From Neorickettsia findlayensis (lineage in GTDB: Bacteria > Pseudomonadota > Alphaproteobacteria > Rickettsiales > Anaplasmataceae), in assembly GCF_009856525.1 (NCBI RefSeq), contig NZ_CP047224.1, positions 248,001 through 312,000 of the forward strand: DNA of 64,000 nt. The letters are read 5' to 3'. The first letter of the stretch is position 1; every line of letters starts with the position of its first letter. A program made the translations under genes and the position numbers. This document shows, one piece after another, positions 16,389 to 24,968 of this stretch. The notes beneath the pieces were generated by a model. That model ran no database searches, was not told where the DNA came from, and was given only the letters and a program-made list of their open reading frames with translations.

Positions 16389-17253
16389 GATTCGTGTTTC
16401 TGGGGATAATCGCGCTTTTCTCGAGACTTCTAGACTTGTCAGTGCGTCGGGGTTAAACACTGTTTGTCAAGAGGCTGCTTGCCCGAATATTGCTGAGTGC
16501 TGGGGCAATAAACATGTCACCGTGATGATCTTGGGTTCTGTCTGCACGAGAGCTTGTAAATTTTGTAATGTTGCGACCGGCAAGCCTGAGTTGCTCGATC
16601 CACACGAGCCGGAGAAGCTTGCGTTGGCGGTGGCTAAGCTTGGTTTGAAGCATGTTGTGATAACGTCTGTTGATAGGGATGATCTCGACGATGGAGGTGC
16701 AGCACATTTTGCAAACTGTATAAGGAAAATTAGAGAAACTTCACCTGGTACGACTATAGAAGTTCTTACACCGGACTTTCTTGGTAAAGTCGGGGCTAGG
16801 GACATTATAACAGCTGCAGCACCGGATGTTTTCAATCATAATGTAGAGACTGTGCCACGTTTGCATCCTAAAATAAGGGTTAAGGCAAAGTACTTTAATA
16901 GCCTTTCCTTATTGGAGGAGGTCAAAAGAAAAGATCCACGGATTTTTACGAAGTCTGGCCTAATGCTGGGACTTGGTGAGGAAAAAGGTGAGGTTTTACA
17001 GGTAATGGATGACATGCGCGTTGCTGGGATTGACTTTTTGACCATTGGTCAATATTTGCAACCAAGCAAGAAGCACATAGAAGTGCAGCACTATGCAACA
17101 GATGAGGAATTTCAATATTATAAGGAAGCTGCATACGCGCGCGGATTTCTTATGGTTGCGTCAAGTGCTTTGACGCGTTCTTCCTATCATGCGGATGAAG
17201 ATTTTTTGCGCCTAAAAAATGCTAGAGCTGTGTCTTTGGCGAAGTTGGTCTAA
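16363..17253 (+). CDS. lipA: Lipoyl synthase
   Basis: Radical-SAM enzyme that inserts two sulfurs into octanoyl groups on lipoyl domains of 2-oxoacid dehydrogenases. From the ATG at 16363: the auxiliary cluster cysteines C35, C40 and C46 (CxxxxCxxxxxC) and the radical-SAM cluster C61, C65, C68 (CTRACKFC). The conserved C-terminal RSSYHADE is present. Length 296 is normal. A GTG three bases earlier is an alternative start. It overlaps rpmB, so it is likely coupled to it. Confidence 0.94.
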   Translation: MGRTIEKPRIRVSGDNRAFLETSRLVSASGLNTVCQEAACPNIAECWGNKHVTVMILGSVCTRACKFCNVATGKPELLDPHEPEKLALAVAKLGLKHVVITSVDRDDLDDGGAAHFANCIRKIRETSPGTTIEVLTPDFLGKVGARDIITAAAPDVFNHNVETVPRLHPKIRVKAKYFNSLSLLEEVKRKDPRIFTKSGLMLGLGEEKGEVLQVMDDMRVAGIDFLTIGQYLQPSKKHIEVQHYATDEEFQYYKEAAYARGFLMVASSALTRSSYHADEDFLRLKNARAVSLAKLV

Positions 17254-17411
17254 ATTGCATGGCAAGCTACGGTTTTGTACTATACATGAGTTTGTATTTA
17301 AAGTGATCTTTGCAATCATTGTTTAGAGTTGAGTTGTTTAAGCGCTCAGAATACGACCTAGATGGCAAAAGCAGTGGTGTTAAGACTTTTCCGTTATTGA
17401 TGTGTTGAGAA

Positions 17412-17891
17412 ATGTCAGGACAGTATTCATATCGTGATTGTAAAATTCTCCCTTTTAGTGCCTATCACGCCTTTGTGGTTGTCCTTGATGTGGTACGTTA
17501 TCCGGAGTTTATACCTTGGTGCGAACAGATACGGATTATTTCTAAGGAGAAAGATACGATTCGCGCTGAAGTTGTGATTTCGTTTAAAGGAATGCGCTCA
17601 AGCTATATTTCTGTAATAAAGTTCTTGCCTCCAACATGTGAGGGAGGTGGCCGCATAGAAGTCAGATCAACCGAAGGTGTATTTAAGCACCTATATACCC
17701 TGTGGGAATTTTATCCACAAGGAAGCTCTTCAAAGGTGTCATTCTATATAGAGTATGCATTGAGATCGAGGCTTGTAAATTCTATGGTTAGGCTTATGTA
17801 TAGTGCAGCCCAGAAAAGAATAATAGAAGCGTTTGAGCAAAGATGCAGGACAGTAGCAAATTCATACGAATCATCTCAGAGTAATAAGTAA
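17412..17891 (+). CDS. COQ10/RatA-family START-like lipid-binding protein
   Basis: 159-residue START/polyketide-cyclase-fold protein similar to mitochondrial COQ10 and bacterial RatA. The opening contains the DVVRYPEFIPWCEQ stretch diagnostic of this family, and the C-terminal helix (residues about 128-150) is typical. COQ10 members bind ubiquinone and help its use in respiration; the RatA toxin label comes from E. coli and is unlikely to describe this gene. With coq7 and sdhA in the window, a quinone role is the better inference. It follows lipA by about 160 bases. Confidence 0.8.
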   Translation: MSGQYSYRDCKILPFSAYHAFVVVLDVVRYPEFIPWCEQIRIISKEKDTIRAEVVISFKGMRSSYISVIKFLPPTCEGGGRIEVRSTEGVFKHLYTLWEFYPQGSSSKVSFYIEYALRSRLVNSMVRLMYSAAQKRIIEAFEQRCRTVANSYESSQSNK

Positions 17892-18009
17892 AGAATCGTT
17901 CATAATATCATGGAACGAGCTTCTGCCTCATGATGCTACGCGTCCTCACGACAGGGTTCATAATAGGATAGTCTTTAGAATTTTGCGTACAAGTTACTCG
18001 GTATGAGAT

Positions 18010-18822
18010 TTAGTATTTTCTCATTGTGTACTCCTTCATTATTGCTGCAGCAATTTCCTCAACGGATCTGTGTGTGACATCTATAACTGGCCAGTTATTT
18101 CTGACGAATGTTTTACGTGCATTTGTAAGTTCTTCCAAGATTTGTTCTCTGTCGGCATAGACTGGGTTATCGTAGTTTTGTGACACAGAGAGTCTTGCTT
18201 TTCTTATTTCTATCAGTCTATCTGGGTTTATGATTAGCCCTACTATGAGGACATTTTCTAGAGTAGTGAGTTTCCCTGGTAAGGGTATATTGTTCACAAA
18301 TGGAATATTTGCGACTCTATAGCCAAGATGTGACAAGTAAACACTGGTTGGAGATTTTGAGGTACGTGAGGGTCCCACTATTATGATGTTTGCCTCATCA
18401 AGATCCCAAGCATTTTGACCATCATCATGCGTTAGGACGTAATTCATTGCATCAATCCTAGCGAAGTAGTCCTCGTTAAAAGTTTGATATTCTTCTTTAC
18501 TTGCATCTATTGGTTCGATTCCTAAATATGAAGAAAGTTCCCTTATTACGCGTGAAAGCACTGCTATACAGGGGATTTTTTTCTTTTGGCAGAAATCTTT
18601 TAATGTGTCTCGTATTACCCGTTCCCTTACTGAGTAGAGTACAAAGGAATTTCTCCCAATATGTGAAAGGACCTGTTGTAATTTCTCAATGTTTGTCGTA
18701 GACGGCCATAGATGATGTTCTGCGGAGACCAGGTGTTCGAATCTTTCTAAAGATGCCCTCGAGACCGCAATTAATGCATCCACTCCATAGTCCGAAATTA
18801 AATGTACATTCAGTTGTTTCAT
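18010..18822 (-). CDS. ppsR: PPDK regulatory protein (kinase/pyrophosphorylase)
   Basis: DUF299-family bifunctional enzyme that inactivates pyruvate phosphate dikinase by ADP-dependent threonine phosphorylation and reactivates it by Pi-dependent dephosphorylation. The P-loop GPSRTSKSPTSVYL is seen about 140-153, after the DDGQN segment. About 270 residues from the ATG at 18822; a GTG at 18858 is the alternative start. Neither has a good ribosome binding site. Its expected target, ppdK, is encoded about 34 kb downstream and carries the target Thr-Ser-His motif. Confidence 0.9.
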   Translation of the reverse strand: MKQLNVHLISDYGVDALIAVSRASLERFEHLVSAEHHLWPSTTNIEKLQQVLSHIGRNSFVLYSVRERVIRDTLKDFCQKKKIPCIAVLSRVIRELSSYLGIEPIDASKEEYQTFNEDYFARIDAMNYVLTHDDGQNAWDLDEANIIIVGPSRTSKSPTSVYLSHLGYRVANIPFVNNIPLPGKLTTLENVLIVGLIINPDRLIEIRKARLSVSQNYDNPVYADREQILEELTNARKTFVRNNWPVIDVTHRSVEEIAAAIMKEYTMRKY

Positions 18823-18891
18823 TGTCGTTGTTGATTTATACTTTCCGTCTAGTTCCACGCGCTGTTTCGGATATCAGTTACCAAATTTTAC

Positions 18892-18965
18892 GCGCCCTTA
18901 GCTCAGCAGGATAGAGCAACAGCCTTCTAAGCTGTGGGTCAGAGGTTCGATTCCTCTAGGGCGCA
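18892..18965 (+). tRNA. tRNA-Arg (TCT)
   Basis: 74 bases fold into a full cloverleaf: acceptor GCGCCCT paired with AGGGCGC plus discriminator A, D-loop with AGCAGGATAGA, anticodon loop CTTCTAA (anticodon TCT, reads AGA), and T-arm AGAGGTTCGATTCCTCT. The 3' CCA is not encoded. Confidence 0.96.
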
Positions 18966-19379
18966 GACCATATTGCTTTGGCTTGCACTTTTATTTATCT
19001 AGCCTATCTTCCACTATTTGGTGACCGTGGTTTTTTTATATTCGAGTGCTTTGGTCGTCTTTGGAAACAGTATCGTTGCTGCTCTATTTACTATCTCAGG
19101 ACTTGTCTTTTTATGCACCTTGACCTTAGAAGAAGTGTTTGCGATCTTACAGAGGGTACTGTGTATGCCAGTTTATTAATTTCGTGTTGTGATTCTGTTT
19201 TAAAGTTTTACTTGAGTACTTATGTCTTTTGCAGAGATGTTGGGATAACCTGTTCACCACTTTTTGATAATCTTTACTTAACCTCATGCAGGCACGGACC
19301 CGAGCTATTTCTGCGAGGTGTATCTTGAGGTGAATTGCTCGGTTTCCCGGAATTTACAAAGCCTTTTTTTTAGATTACA
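18966..19379. other. Noncoding region after tRNA-Arg
   Basis: About 410 bases with no gene I can support. A 116-codon TTG-initiated frame (18978-19328) gives a Cys- and Phe-rich product with no family look, so it is not called. A weak T-rich terminator candidate is at 19011-19037. Confidence 0.4.
19011..19037 (+). terminator. Weak terminator candidate after tRNA-Arg
   Basis: CCAC and GTGG arms (only 4 bp) directly followed by seven T, 46 bases after the tRNA. The short stem makes it doubtful. Confidence 0.3.
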
Positions 19380-20159
19380 ATGGCCTCTCGTTTGTGTGCC
19401 TTCTTTCGTCCTATATTTAGTTTTCTAAAAAAGTTCGTTGCAGTGAAACGGAGAGATGTGACTGTTCAGGATGGTTCTTCCCTTGCAAAGTTAGACAGTA
19501 TATACGTAGAAGACATAATGGTTGAGCGTTCTAAGATTGTTGCGCTTGACGTTTCTGCAAAGAGTGAGGAATTACTCGAAGTCCTGAAAAATATTGGTCA
19601 CAGTCGGTTACCCGTCTTTGAAGGTAATCTAGACAAAATAATTGGATTTATTCATGTAAAAGATGTGTTGAATCGTGTAGGCACCTTTTTTGATGTAAGG
19701 GGTGTTTTGCGCAAAATTATATGCGTTCCACCTTCGATGAAGGTTTCTGGATTGCTGGGAGAGATGAAAGCTGCTCGTGTTCATTTAGCGGTAGTTGTAG
19801 ACGAATTTGGTGCAACTGTTGGTGTTGTTACAATGAAGGACATTGTTGAGCAAATATTTGGGGATATTCAGGACGAACATGGAGTTGATGCTGAGCCGTT
19901 TTTTCTCTGTGTTGGTAGTGGTAGATTTAAAGTCTCAACTGAAATTGAGATGAAAGAATTTCTTGATAAATCTGGCCTAGAATTAGAGACAGGGCATGGG
20001 TCCAGGACTTTAGGTGGGTATATATTGAGTATTGCTGGAAAAGTTCCCTTGGTTGGGGACGTTATATCTTCTCCTGAGGGGGTGGAATTTACGATCTTAG
20101 ACGCAGATAATAAGAGGATTGGAGTCGTTTTAGTTGATGCTTCTCGCGTTGTGAGCTAG
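19380..20159 (+). CDS. corC: CBS-domain protein of the CorC/TlyC (hemolysin C) family
   Basis: Soluble 259-residue protein with two CBS domains (about 45-165) and a C-terminal CorC_HlyC transporter-associated domain (about 175-255). Family marks include VEDIMVERSKIVAL, the HSRLPVFEG motif of CBS1, VVVDEFGATVGVVTMKDIVEQIFGDIQDEH, and RTLGGYIL. The short form without the DUF21 membrane domain is typical of Rickettsiales TlyC/CorC. CorC-type proteins are tied to Mg/Co efflux; the hemolysin name is historical. The ATG follows a long run of T. Confidence 0.88.
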   Translation: MASRLCAFFRPIFSFLKKFVAVKRRDVTVQDGSSLAKLDSIYVEDIMVERSKIVALDVSAKSEELLEVLKNIGHSRLPVFEGNLDKIIGFIHVKDVLNRVGTFFDVRGVLRKIICVPPSMKVSGLLGEMKAARVHLAVVVDEFGATVGVVTMKDIVEQIFGDIQDEHGVDAEPFFLCVGSGRFKVSTEIEMKEFLDKSGLELETGHGSRTLGGYILSIAGKVPLVGDVISSPEGVEFTILDADNKRIGVVLVDASRVVS

Positions 20160-20279
20160 TCCGGTGTGTTCTCTGATTATCAATTCTTGTTCTTGTACAC
20201 AGCCTTTTTTCTATTATGTGTCATTCTTGCATTAGTATTATAAATAGTGGGATAGAGTGCGATTAACTTGGAGGATTGA

Positions 20280-21776
20280 ATGCAAGGTAAAATAGGCCAG
20301 TTCGCGCTAAATGCGATTCGTATGGGAAGAAGGGTCGGTGGTGCTGTGGTGAATACTGGCAAGACCGTTCTTCTTGCAACTCCACGTAAGATGAAACTGG
20401 GCATCGCAGAGAGATTTGGTGATTTTATTAGTGGTGCAAGGGAGTGGGAAGTCTTACATAAAGCTAATACTAATCGTTTTACCAAGAAAGCCTTAGCGGC
20501 AGATTGGGCCAGCTATACGAAGACTTTGGACGGAGCAAAAGATGTTGCCTTTCATGTGCCAAGGGCTCTGGTGCCACAGGATCGGATACATGCCTTTGAA
20601 GGTTATCTGAATGCTGTTGCGAATGGTGAGGGGATAGCAGAAGCACGAGAGAAGAATAAAGGGAATCAGCTGTATCTTCTTCATGCGGAGTTTGTTGCCC
20701 TGGGTGGTGGTATAGAAGTTAGAGAGAATAGTAGAAACAACCAGGCTGAGCTTGTGATCAAAATTCCACTGTGTGCGAGCAAAGAAGAATTTCGACAGCG
20801 AGTTGCGAAAGCTATAAAAGCCGCGGGAATAGAGGATTCATGCTCGGTTGATGAGGCTACTGATAGATTATGGGAGGAAAAAGACGCGGGCTTTAGCAAA
20901 AACAGTGATGCTGCACATTGTGATCATGATCATGGTCCTAAGCCTGTTAGTCCTAATGGTCCAGTTAATTATGAGGAACCTTATGATTCTCCTAAGTCTG
21001 TTACTTCTGATGATCCAGTTAGTCGTGGGGAAGCTTATGATTCTACTAGATCTGGGAACGAATATGGTGCGATTAGCTCTGAAGGACCGAGCAAGGCAAG
21101 TAGTATGCCTAATCTCCACATAGTAGAAAGGGAGGTGCCTGCACCTCCAACTAGATCACAGTCTGTGACTGATCTGAAAGATAGTATTACGGCATTTAAG
21201 CTAAGACCAGTTGCAACTCACGAAAAGGCTGCAATTGTTGATGCTGCAGCTCGTCTTTCAGATATGCTAAAATATAGGAATCTAGATGTGCATGGTGGTC
21301 TCACGGAGAAAGATTTAGAGAATTGTAAGCGCGTTGTAGCAGAGATGAGGTCCAGTGGTGCTTTAGACCTTTCAGATAGTCAGAGAACCGATGTGGCTCG
21401 TGACCTAGTAACGAAATTACATGCGTTCAAGGCAGGATGTCAGCAAAAAATTAAAGACTTGGGACGTGGTAGTGATTGTCGGGGAAGCAGTGTGGATCCA
21501 CTGCCGCAAGCAACGACAGACCAGATTAGGGTCCATGAATCCGCAGTGAAAGCTGCTGAAAATTTAGTCTGTGCGATTGCAACTCTTCCTTCTTTAGCGA
21601 GTCATTGCGGTGTTACGCCGGTGAAGTCTCCTTTTCAATCTTCGCTTGCTGGGGCGCTTTTAAGTGCGACTTCTGGTATGCCAATATGTGATATAGACGA
21701 GGCGCAGAATCTAGAGCATGCTCCCTCTCATACTCCGGAAAGCACGGGGCATGTTGTGCATGGCCAAGGCAAATAG
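20280..21776 (+). CDS. Unrecognised 498-residue protein, possible secreted effector
   Basis: I do not recognise a family. It has a strong Shine-Dalgarno (GGAGG, 20270-20274). Residues 1-43 contain eight Lys/Arg and no acidic residue, resembling an organelle-targeting or membrane-associating presequence. A globular-looking part follows (about 45-200), then a HCDHDHGP patch and an acidic, Pro/Ser/Asp-rich linker with an 18-residue tandem repeat (residues 220-255), then a helical C-terminal half with many Lys, Glu and Ala. No signal peptide or membrane helix. It sits between corC and fdxA. A type IV secretion substrate is one guess, based on its lineage-specific look, not on any known motif. Confidence 0.75.
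   Translation: MQGKIGQFALNAIRMGRRVGGAVVNTGKTVLLATPRKMKLGIAERFGDFISGAREWEVLHKANTNRFTKKALAADWASYTKTLDGAKDVAFHVPRALVPQDRIHAFEGYLNAVANGEGIAEAREKNKGNQLYLLHAEFVALGGGIEVRENSRNNQAELVIKIPLCASKEEFRQRVAKAIKAAGIEDSCSVDEATDRLWEEKDAGFSKNSDAAHCDHDHGPKPVSPNGPVNYEEPYDSPKSVTSDDPVSRGEAYDSTRSGNEYGAISSEGPSKASSMPNLHIVEREVPAPPTRSQSVTDLKDSITAFKLRPVATHEKAAIVDAAARLSDMLKYRNLDVHGGLTEKDLENCKRVVAEMRSSGALDLSDSQRTDVARDLVTKLHAFKAGCQQKIKDLGRGSDCRGSSVDPLPQATTDQIRVHESAVKAAENLVCAIATLPSLASHCGVTPVKSPFQSSLAGALLSATSGMPICDIDEAQNLEHAPSHTPESTGHVVHGQGK
20937..21044 (+). repeat. Tandem 54-bp imperfect repeat inside the 498-residue gene
   Basis: Two units, 20937-20990 and 20991-21044, encode PKPVSPNGPVNYEEPYDS and PKSVTSDDPVSRGEAYDS. A fainter third copy may follow (TRSGNEYGAIS...). 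Repeats in frame suggest a variable linker. Confidence 0.7.
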
Positions 21777-21972
21777 GTTAGAAGGAAGAGTTGACTTTCC
21801 TGCTGTTCTGTACTGAACACAAGTGATTGTTTTTCTTGAACAGAGTTGATAAAGTGCATTCCTGCCTTCGTTCTTTTGTTTCACACAAAGAATCTTTTAT
21901 GAAACCTTTTGAGAGTTTGCCAAGTATTGGTATGTCGGTTAGACTATATGAGTTACCTGTTTAAGCGCCTGT

Positions 21973-22392
21973 ATGCCACATGTTGTCACGGAGAAATGCT
22001 TGAAATGTAAGTATACGGACTGCGTCGAGGTTTGTCCTGTGGACTGCTTTCGCGAAGCTGGAGAGTATTTAGTGATAGACCCAGATGTATGCATAGATTG
22101 TGGTGTTTGTGTCCCTGAATGTCCAATAGAGGCGATAATTAATGACGAAACGTATATCGATGGAAGAAGTCTAGGGGAGATCACTTCTGTGTCGGAGGCT
22201 TCTTTGCTTACTAAAAAGCAGCTTGATGCGAGATTCATGGTGGTTTTCAATCGTGTGAGAGCGGCTGAACTGCCTTCGATAATGACAAAAAAGGAGCCTT
22301 TGGATGGAGCAGAGAAATGGGCTGAAGTTCCGAATAAAATCTGCTATATAAAGCAGACAGGAAGTAAAGAAAATGGTATAGAGAATAGCTAG
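21973..22392 (+). CDS. fdxA: 7Fe ferredoxin FdxA with extended C-terminus
   Basis: Electron carrier with one 3Fe-4S and one 4Fe-4S cluster. The N-terminus has the FdxA pattern: C9, the [13 protein letters not shown] motif, then [12 protein letters not shown]. The end resembles other FdxA proteins ([15 protein letters not shown]), but about 20 extra residues lie between the cluster domain and that tail, and the tail is longer; total 139 versus about 107-112 normally. No start ambiguity: ATG at 21973. Confidence 0.88.
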   Translation: MPHVVTEKCLKCKYTDCVEVCPVDCFREAGEYLVIDPDVCIDCGVCVPECPIEAIINDETYIDGRSLGEITSVSEASLLTKKQLDARFMVVFNRVRAAELPSIMTKKEPLDGAEKWAEVPNKICYIKQTGSKENGIENS

Positions 22393-22413
22393 GGAGTTGC
22401 TTCGTTTGGTCGT

Positions 22414-22863
22414 ATGAGTTCTGATAATAGTGGGTCGTTTCTTGATCGGCTGAAAAAGAAAAAACCTGTGGGTGGTAGCGGAGATGGAGGAGGGTTTGCC
22501 TCTCGTTTTACTCAAAGAGCCTCACAAAGCAGTGCTGCCTTTTCTGAAAAGTTTTCTGGAGCGAAACCTAGTGGTGGTTTTGCTTCTCAGAAGGGTGTCC
22601 AGAAGAGCAGGAAAGATGCCGCAGGTTTTGCCGAAAGTGTCCGAAAGAAGCGTAGTGATTGTGTATATCTTGTTCGTGGTAAGGATAAGAATAGGGCGGC
22701 TTGGCACTACGTTCTCGTGGATAAGGTTAAGAAGGAGATGTTTCTTGCTGCTGCAAAAAGTGGCTCAATAGATGTCAAGGATTACGGAGAAATATTGTAT
22801 TCTGGTTGGGGAGAGGACCCTCCTGAAGACATTAAGAAAAAAATTGAAGAGGAGTACAGCTGA
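22414..22863 (+). CDS. Unrecognised 149-residue protein with basic low-complexity N-terminus
   Basis: No family recognised with confidence. Residues 1-75 are rich in Ser, Gly, Lys and Phe, with repeated GGFAS/FSEKF-like words, and look disordered. Residues 80-149 look folded, with a run of alternating strands (VYLVRGKDKNRAAWHYVLVD) and a YSGWGEDPPEDIKKKIEEEY end. It starts 21 bases after the fdxA stop, so the two are probably co-transcribed. Function unknown. Confidence 0.7.
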   Translation: MSSDNSGSFLDRLKKKKPVGGSGDGGGFASRFTQRASQSSAAFSEKFSGAKPSGGFASQKGVQKSRKDAAGFAESVRKKRSDCVYLVRGKDKNRAAWHYVLVDKVKKEMFLAAAKSGSIDVKDYGEILYSGWGEDPPEDIKKKIEEEYS

Positions 22864-22980
22864 TTTTTCTAGTTGTGGATGTGAAATTGGGCAGCACTCG
22901 CTACTTTCTCCTATGTGTGGTGTGTTCTTCCTTTTTCAAGACTTTGTGTGAACATGTGGGTACACTTCTAGGTTAGTGAA

Positions 22981-24510
22981 ATGAAACTAAGGGTTCATAA
23001 CACACTTTCTGGCTTAAAGGAAGAATTTCTCCCTTTAAGCAGCAAGGTGGTGCGTATGTACGTATGTGGACCGACTGTATACGACATTCCACATATAGGG
23101 AATATTAGGGCTTCTGTAGTGTATGACATTGTATATAGGGTCCTATTTAAGCTCTTCCCTGAAGTTGTTTATGTGCGCAATATCACTGACATAGATGACA
23201 AGATTATAACTGCTGCATCCGTCCGGGGTGTTAGATATGATGAGATTGCCCTTCATTACGAACATATTTTTCACGAACATTTGCTCTTGCTCAATTGCCT
23301 TGCGCCGACTATCGAGCCTAGAGCTACGCAAAGCATAGATCGAATGATTTCCATGATTCAGGCGCTTATAGAAAGTGGGAATGCTTATTCTGTTGGGAGA
23401 AATGTCTATTTCGATGTAGGCTCTTTTGCTGAATATGGAGCGCTTTCTAAAAGAAAAAAAGAGCAATTGGTCTACGGTGTGCGCGTAGAAGAGGATGCAA
23501 ATAAAAAGCATCCGGGGGATTTCATATTGTGGAAAAGTGATGATCATGTATATTGGCCAAGTCCGTGGGGCAATGGGCGACCAGGATGGCATATAGAGTG
23601 TTCTGCTATGACGTTGGCAACGTTAGGTGCAGATTTTGATATACATGGTGGTGGCGCGGATTTGAAGTTTCCACATCACGAGAATGAAAGGGCTCAGAGT
23701 ATGTGTGCCAACCCTGGTTCTAAATTTGCCCGCTACTGGATTCATAACGGCTTTCTCACAGTGAATGGAGAAAAAATGAGTAAGTCCCTGGGAAATGTTG
23801 TTAACGTCGATACGCTAGTTGAGTCAGGTGTTACACCAAACGTAATCCGTTTTGTTCTTATTAGTACTCACTACAGTAAGCCATTAGACTGGAACAATGC
23901 CATGATAGAAGAAGCAGTGAACTCTTTAATGAAATTTAAACTTGCTCTTTTGGATAATGGCGTTCTGTCTACAAGTGGAAGCCACATAAGCAGCTTAGAC
24001 AGAGAGGTTTATAACGACGAGTGTAATGCTGAGAATGTAGAGACCGATCTCAGAAGTTGCACCTCTGAAGTTGTCGTTGCACAAACTGAGGGGAAGGCAA
24101 ATAATTTCTCGGAAAAAATAAAGGAAATTTTTGATAGGTTCGAGAGTTTTGGTGGCGATTGCAGTACTTATACGAAAGAGTTTTTTGACTGTATGATAGA
24201 TGATTTTAATACCCCTGGTGCTATCGCTGTTCTGCACAGACTTAGTGATAAGATTCGTCTAGTTGGTAGGAGGAAAGTGAACAACTTAGCGTACCTTCTT
24301 TACAATTTATTGATCTTCTTGGGTATAGACTTAGGAGTAAAGCAGTCCAGAGTATCCGAAGATTTTATCCGTTCTCAACTGCAGAGGCGTGCCGAGTGTA
24401 AGCTGCGAAAGAACTTTGTTGAAGCAGATGAGATTCGCTCTGCTTTGGCTAAAATGGGAGTTCTAATCAGAGATCACAAGTATGCACCTACAGATTGGGT
24501 GTCTCTTTAA
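22981..24510 (+). CDS. cysS: Cysteinyl-tRNA synthetase
   Basis: Class I aminoacyl-tRNA synthetase charging tRNA-Cys. HIGN is at 38-41 (HIGH signature), with the zinc-binding C-H-E residues in the usual places (CGPTVYDIPHIGN, GWHIECSAM, HHENERAQS), and KMSKS at 265-269. The 509-residue length includes a longer, low-conservation stretch (about 325-375, from GVLSTSGSH onward) that looks like an insertion before the anticodon domain. ATG start. Confidence 0.96.
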   Translation: MKLRVHNTLSGLKEEFLPLSSKVVRMYVCGPTVYDIPHIGNIRASVVYDIVYRVLFKLFPEVVYVRNITDIDDKIITAASVRGVRYDEIALHYEHIFHEHLLLLNCLAPTIEPRATQSIDRMISMIQALIESGNAYSVGRNVYFDVGSFAEYGALSKRKKEQLVYGVRVEEDANKKHPGDFILWKSDDHVYWPSPWGNGRPGWHIECSAMTLATLGADFDIHGGGADLKFPHHENERAQSMCANPGSKFARYWIHNGFLTVNGEKMSKSLGNVVNVDTLVESGVTPNVIRFVLISTHYSKPLDWNNAMIEEAVNSLMKFKLALLDNGVLSTSGSHISSLDREVYNDECNAENVETDLRSCTSEVVVAQTEGKANNFSEKIKEIFDRFESFGGDCSTYTKEFFDCMIDDFNTPGAIAVLHRLSDKIRLVGRRKVNNLAYLLYNLLIFLGIDLGVKQSRVSEDFIRSQLQRRAECKLRKNFVEADEIRSALAKMGVLIRDHKYAPTDWVSL

Positions 24511-24535
24511 TACTAGCTTTGCTTTTGTAACCGTA

Positions 24536-24564
24536 TTGTGCTTTGTATCGGAATGCGATATACT
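24536..24564 (+). promoter_or_regulatory. Sigma-70 promoter upstream of mutS
   Basis: TTGTGC, a 17-base spacer, then TATACT. Predicted start near 24571, about 37 bases before a small ATG frame and about 400 bases before mutS. Confidence 0.55.
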
Positions 24565-24607
24565 ATATATTTAATCCTCCTGTAGGTTTTAAGCATATAC
24601 TACTCGT

Positions 24608-24802
24608 ATGCCAGAAGATTTATCATGCTATTTCCCCATTTCTCCACGTGATGCTGATTCGTCTGCTTCAAGTCAGAGTTGTATCTTGCAAGCGAGCGTT
24701 ACCTTCACTTCTTTAGATCAGGTGCGTGAAAGTGGTGCGGGAGTTGTTCAGCAGTGTGATGTTTGTTCCAATTCTCAAGAGAGTGGAAGGGAGAGAGGGT
24801 AG
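24608..24802 (+). CDS. Possible 64-residue small protein (doubtful)
   Basis: ATG frame right after the promoter at 24536-24564. The product is Ser- and Cys-rich, with no membrane segment or recognisable motif and no clear ribosome binding site. It may instead be part of a long mutS leader or a small RNA. Reported only because of the well-placed promoter. Confidence 0.25.
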   Translation: MPEDLSCYFPISPRDADSSASSQSCILQASVTFTSLDQVRESGAGVVQQCDVCSNSQESGRERG

Positions 24803-24968
24803 GGTTTCTTTTGTGCTCTAGCTTTTTGTTTCTCCCCTTTCCTTAATTTGCGGTTCGTTGCTCCGTCTGGGTTTTTCTTCATTCTTCGCTCTGTTTGTCC
24901 TCGCTACTTCTGGTAATCTTTGCCTTAGTGAGAGAGAATTGTCCCTTTTGGGTTAATCTCGTTTATTT

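Larger units (their letters stand above)
24511..24968. other. 458-base region between cysS and mutS
   Basis: Contains a good sigma-70 promoter (24536-24564), a possible 64-codon gene (24608-24802), and an imperfect hairpin with GGGAGA (24789-24794) and TCTCCC (24831-24836) arms. No T-tract long enough to call a terminator. Confidence 0.45.

Noticed and set aside
18978-19328. 116-codon TTG frame after tRNA-Arg
   Set aside because: Cys/Phe-rich product with no motif, poor start and no ribosome binding site; looks like translated noncoding DNA.
23143-23592. 149-codon minus-strand frame opposite cysS
   Set aside because: Shadow frame; cysS motifs fill the plus strand.
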